The translations under genes and the position numbers were made by a program. Of a stretch of 64,000 nucleotides of DNA, positions 62,104 to 64,000 are shown piece after piece (the stretch's first letter is position 1; each line of letters starts with the position of its first letter). The DNA is taken from contig JACKML010000005.1 of NCBI GenBank assembly GCA_024235415.1, forward strand, positions 62,001 through 126,000, in the 5' to 3' direction. The notes beneath the pieces were generated by a model that saw only the letters and a list, made by a program, of their open reading frames with translations, did not search any database and was not told where the DNA came from. Source of the stretch: Chromatiaceae bacterium (lineage in GTDB: Bacteria > Pseudomonadota > Gammaproteobacteria > Chromatiales > Chromatiaceae).

Positions 62104-64000
62104 TCAGAGGTGTCGCCGCACCGCCACCACATCGGGTTCGTCCTTGTTGTGCACCGTGCGGAAACCGAGTCGCTCGCACAATCGCAACATCTTGCTGTTG
62201 TGAGACAGTACCTCACCCTCCATGATCTCAATGCCGCGATCCCTGGCGACAGTCATCAGGCGTTGCATCAGTTGGCGTCCGATGCCTTTTTGTTGCCAGG
62301 CGTCCGCGACGGTCAGCGCGAATTCGCACGACTGTTTGTCGGGATTGCTGACATAGCGGGCCACGCCAAGTATGCGCGCCTGCGGCGTGTCTTCGTTGAT
62401 GACGGCGACCAATGCCATCTCGCGGTCGTAGTCGATCTGGGTGAAGCGAGCCAGCATCAGCGGCGTCAACCTGTCCATGCTTTGCATGAAACGGAAGTAC
62501 TTGCTCTCGGCCGACAGGTTCTGCACGAAATCCTGTTCGATCTCCGCATCTTCCGGGCGAATAGGGCGTACCGAGACATCTGTGCCGTCTGGCAACTGCC
62601 AATTGGCTTCCAGCTCTGGCGGATACGGGTGGATCGCCATGTGGCCGTAGTGAGCCGTGCTGGTTTTTGGTGCTGCGACCACGATGCGGGCGTCCACAGC
62701 AATTACACCTTCCTCGTCTACCAGCAGGGGGTTGATGTCGAGTTCCTGAACCTCCGGCAGCTCGCAGGCGATCTCCGAGATGCGCTGTAGGACGTCGGTC
62801 AGCTTGCAGATGTCGGCCTCCGGCAGATTGCGGAACTGCTGCAGGAATCGTGCGGCGCGGGTGCCGCGTATCAACTCGCGGCTCAGGTATTCGTTCAGTG
62901 GTGGCAGTGCGACGCGGCTGTCGGCAAAGATCTCGACTGCGGTGCCGCCCGCACCGAAGCTGATCACAGGGCCAAACACCGGATCGTGCGCGATCCCGAT
63001 CATGATCTCGCGGGCATGCGGGCGTTCCAGCATCGGTTCGATGGTGACGCCGGAGACTCGCGCGTCAGGACGCTGCGTCTTTACGTTATCCATCATTTCG
63101 CGGAATGCGGTGCGTACGGAGCGTGGTTCGCGGATGTTCAGGCGTACGCCGCCGACATCGGATTTATGTGTAATGTCCGGCGAATTGATCTTCATCGCCA
63201 CCGGCAGTCCGACACCCTCGGCCGCCACCAGTGCCTCGGCTGCTGAGTTGACGTTGATGCTGGTCGATGTCGGGATGTGGAATGCACGCAGCACGGCCTT
63301 CGCTTCGGTGTTGCTGAGGGTGTAGCGTCGTTCGCCCATGGCATTGTCGATAATCAGGCGTGCACCATCCACATCGGGCTCGCGATGCTTCGACAAGGGC
63401 GCGGGCGCCTGCAACAGAGCTTTCTGGTTGCGCCGGTAGCACGCGAGATAGCCGAACGCATCGACACCGGCTTCAGGGCTGTGGAACTGCGGGATGCCTG
63501 CCTCGGAAAAGCGGCGCCGTCCCTCGTTGACCAGGTCCTGCCCCATCCAGCACGCCAGAACCGGTTTGCGTACTTTCCTGGCTGCCGCGATCACGCCCTC
63601 GGCGCAGGCGGTTGGATCCGTCATTGCCTGAGGCGTCAGCAATACCAGGAGGCCGTCCACGCCGGGGTCTGCCAATACGAGCTCGGTGGCCGTCTGGTAG
63701 CGCCGGCTGTCCGCATCCCCGAGGATGTCCACCGGGTCACTATGCGACCAATGTGGAGGCAGGACCTCGCTGAGTTTTTCGATCGTCTTCGCCGAGAGTT
63801 CTGCGAGCGGAACCTCAAGGTCACTCGCGCGGTCTGCTGCCATTACGCCAGGACCGCCGCCGTTGGTCAGTATGGCCAGCCGTGGACCTTCCACGCGGGT
63901 GCCAGACGCGAGAGTCTGGGCGGCTGCAAACAACTGGTTGACGGTGGTTACGCGTACTGCACCGGCGCGCTGTACTGCGGCATCGAACACATCGTCGCCG
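62104..64000 (-). CDS. Pat/YfiQ-type protein lysine acetyltransferase, N-terminus outside the window
   Basis: The frame is open through base 64000; about 631 C-terminal residues are visible. They contain the latter part of an acyl-CoA synthetase (ADP-forming)-like region (GDDVFDAAVQRAG; ILTNGGGPGVMAADRASDLE), an ATP-grasp-type domain (~230-445; GLPVAMKINSPDITHKSDVGG) and a C-terminal GNAT domain (~475-628; WQQKGIGRQLMQRLMTVARD). E. coli Pat/YfiQ has the same order and acetylates lysines such as those on acetyl-CoA synthetase. The substrate here is inferred. It ends at a shared terminator. Confidence 0.92.
   Translation of the reverse strand, partial: GDDVFDAAVQRAGAVRVTTVNQLFAAAQTLASGTRVEGPRLAILTNGGGPGVMAADRASDLEVPLAELSAKTIEKLSEVLPPHWSHSDPVDILGDADSRRYQTATELVLADPGVDGLLVLLTPQAMTDPTACAEGVIAAARKVRKPVLACWMGQDLVNEGRRRFSEAGIPQFHSPEAGVDAFGYLACYRRNQKALLQAPAPLSKHREPDVDGARLIIDNAMGERRYTLSNTEAKAVLRAFHIPTSTSINVNSAAEALVAAEGVGLPVAMKINSPDITHKSDVGGVRLNIREPRSVRTAFREMMDNVKTQRPDARVSGVTIEPMLERPHAREIMIGIAHDPVFGPVISFGAGGTAVEIFADSRVALPPLNEYLSRELIRGTRAARFLQQFRNLPEADICKLTDVLQRISEIACELPEVQELDINPLLVDEEGVIAVDARIVVAAPKTSTAHYGHMAIHPYPPELEANWQLPDGTDVSVRPIRPEDAEIEQDFVQNLSAESKYFRFMQSMDRLTPLMLARFTQIDYDREMALVAVINEDTPQARILGVARYVSNPDKQSCEFALTVADAWQQKGIGRQLMQRLMTVARDRGIEIMEGEVLSHNSKMLRLCERLGFRTVHNKDEPDVVAVRRHL

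Overview
The window is about 64 kb of dense, GC-rich bacterial chromosome. It most resembles a gammaproteobacterium, perhaps one related to sulfur or anaerobic-respiration lineages. The support is gene order: gmk-rpoZ-spoT, mpl-ubiX, thiD-thiE-hemL beside rubredoxin, hemJ near argC-bactofilin-erpA, pqiABC with MCE proteins, and a System I (ccm) cytochrome c maturation cluster. No insertion sequence, prophage, CRISPR array, rRNA or replication origin was seen. One tRNA (Arg, anticodon CCG) is present.

Layout. 1-7.4 kb: the end of a polyamine-type ABC permease pair, a NYN/OST-HTH protein, a NavBac-type sodium channel, an Ada-like methyltransferase, a glycerophosphodiesterase, and a RimK-like ATP-grasp gene overlapping a GNAT/C39-peptidase fusion. 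7.6-11.8 kb: an unusual fusion of tandem CDGSH, Rieske and thiamine-diphosphate enzyme domains, coupled to a small membrane protein; then a CoA-binding/small membrane protein/greB operon and a CopD-like membrane protein. 11.9-21 kb: an unknown 749-aa EF-hand membrane protein, class I aldolase, a pqi operon with PqiA split into two genes, an unknown membrane protein and an unknown lipoprotein. 21-25.5 kb: orphan hypF, a decayed DUF488 gene, tRNA-Arg, a nickel/cobalt transporter-like gene and a DsrC-family protein lacking the canonical cysteines. 25.6-34.8 kb: complete ccmABCDEFG-H-I on the minus strand, a Crp/Fnr regulator and a membrane-anchored diheme cytochrome c. 34.9-47.4 kb: housekeeping (rep, an oxidoreductase, rdgB, rph, yicC, gmk, rpoZ, spoT, rnd) with a kinase/phosphatase pair between. 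47.5-64 kb: mpl, ubiX, LON-domain protein, dedA, hemL-thiE-thiD, rubredoxin, two A-type Fe-S carriers, a TPR membrane protein, hemJ, a TlpA-like thioredoxin, argC, bactofilin, and the 3' part of a Pat-type protein acetyltransferase.

Functional threads. Redox and Fe-S chemistry recur: cytochrome c maturation beside its likely client cytochrome, Fe-S carriers, rubredoxin, and the CDGSH-Rieske-ThDP fusion. HypF and the adjacent nickel-type transporter suggest a [NiFe] hydrogenase encoded elsewhere. The strongest candidate for a poorly described system is the CDGSH-Rieske-ThDP enzyme with its coupled membrane partner (7638-10114). The RimK-like/GNAT-C39 pair, the 749-aa EF-hand protein and the cysteine-poor DsrC homologue come next.
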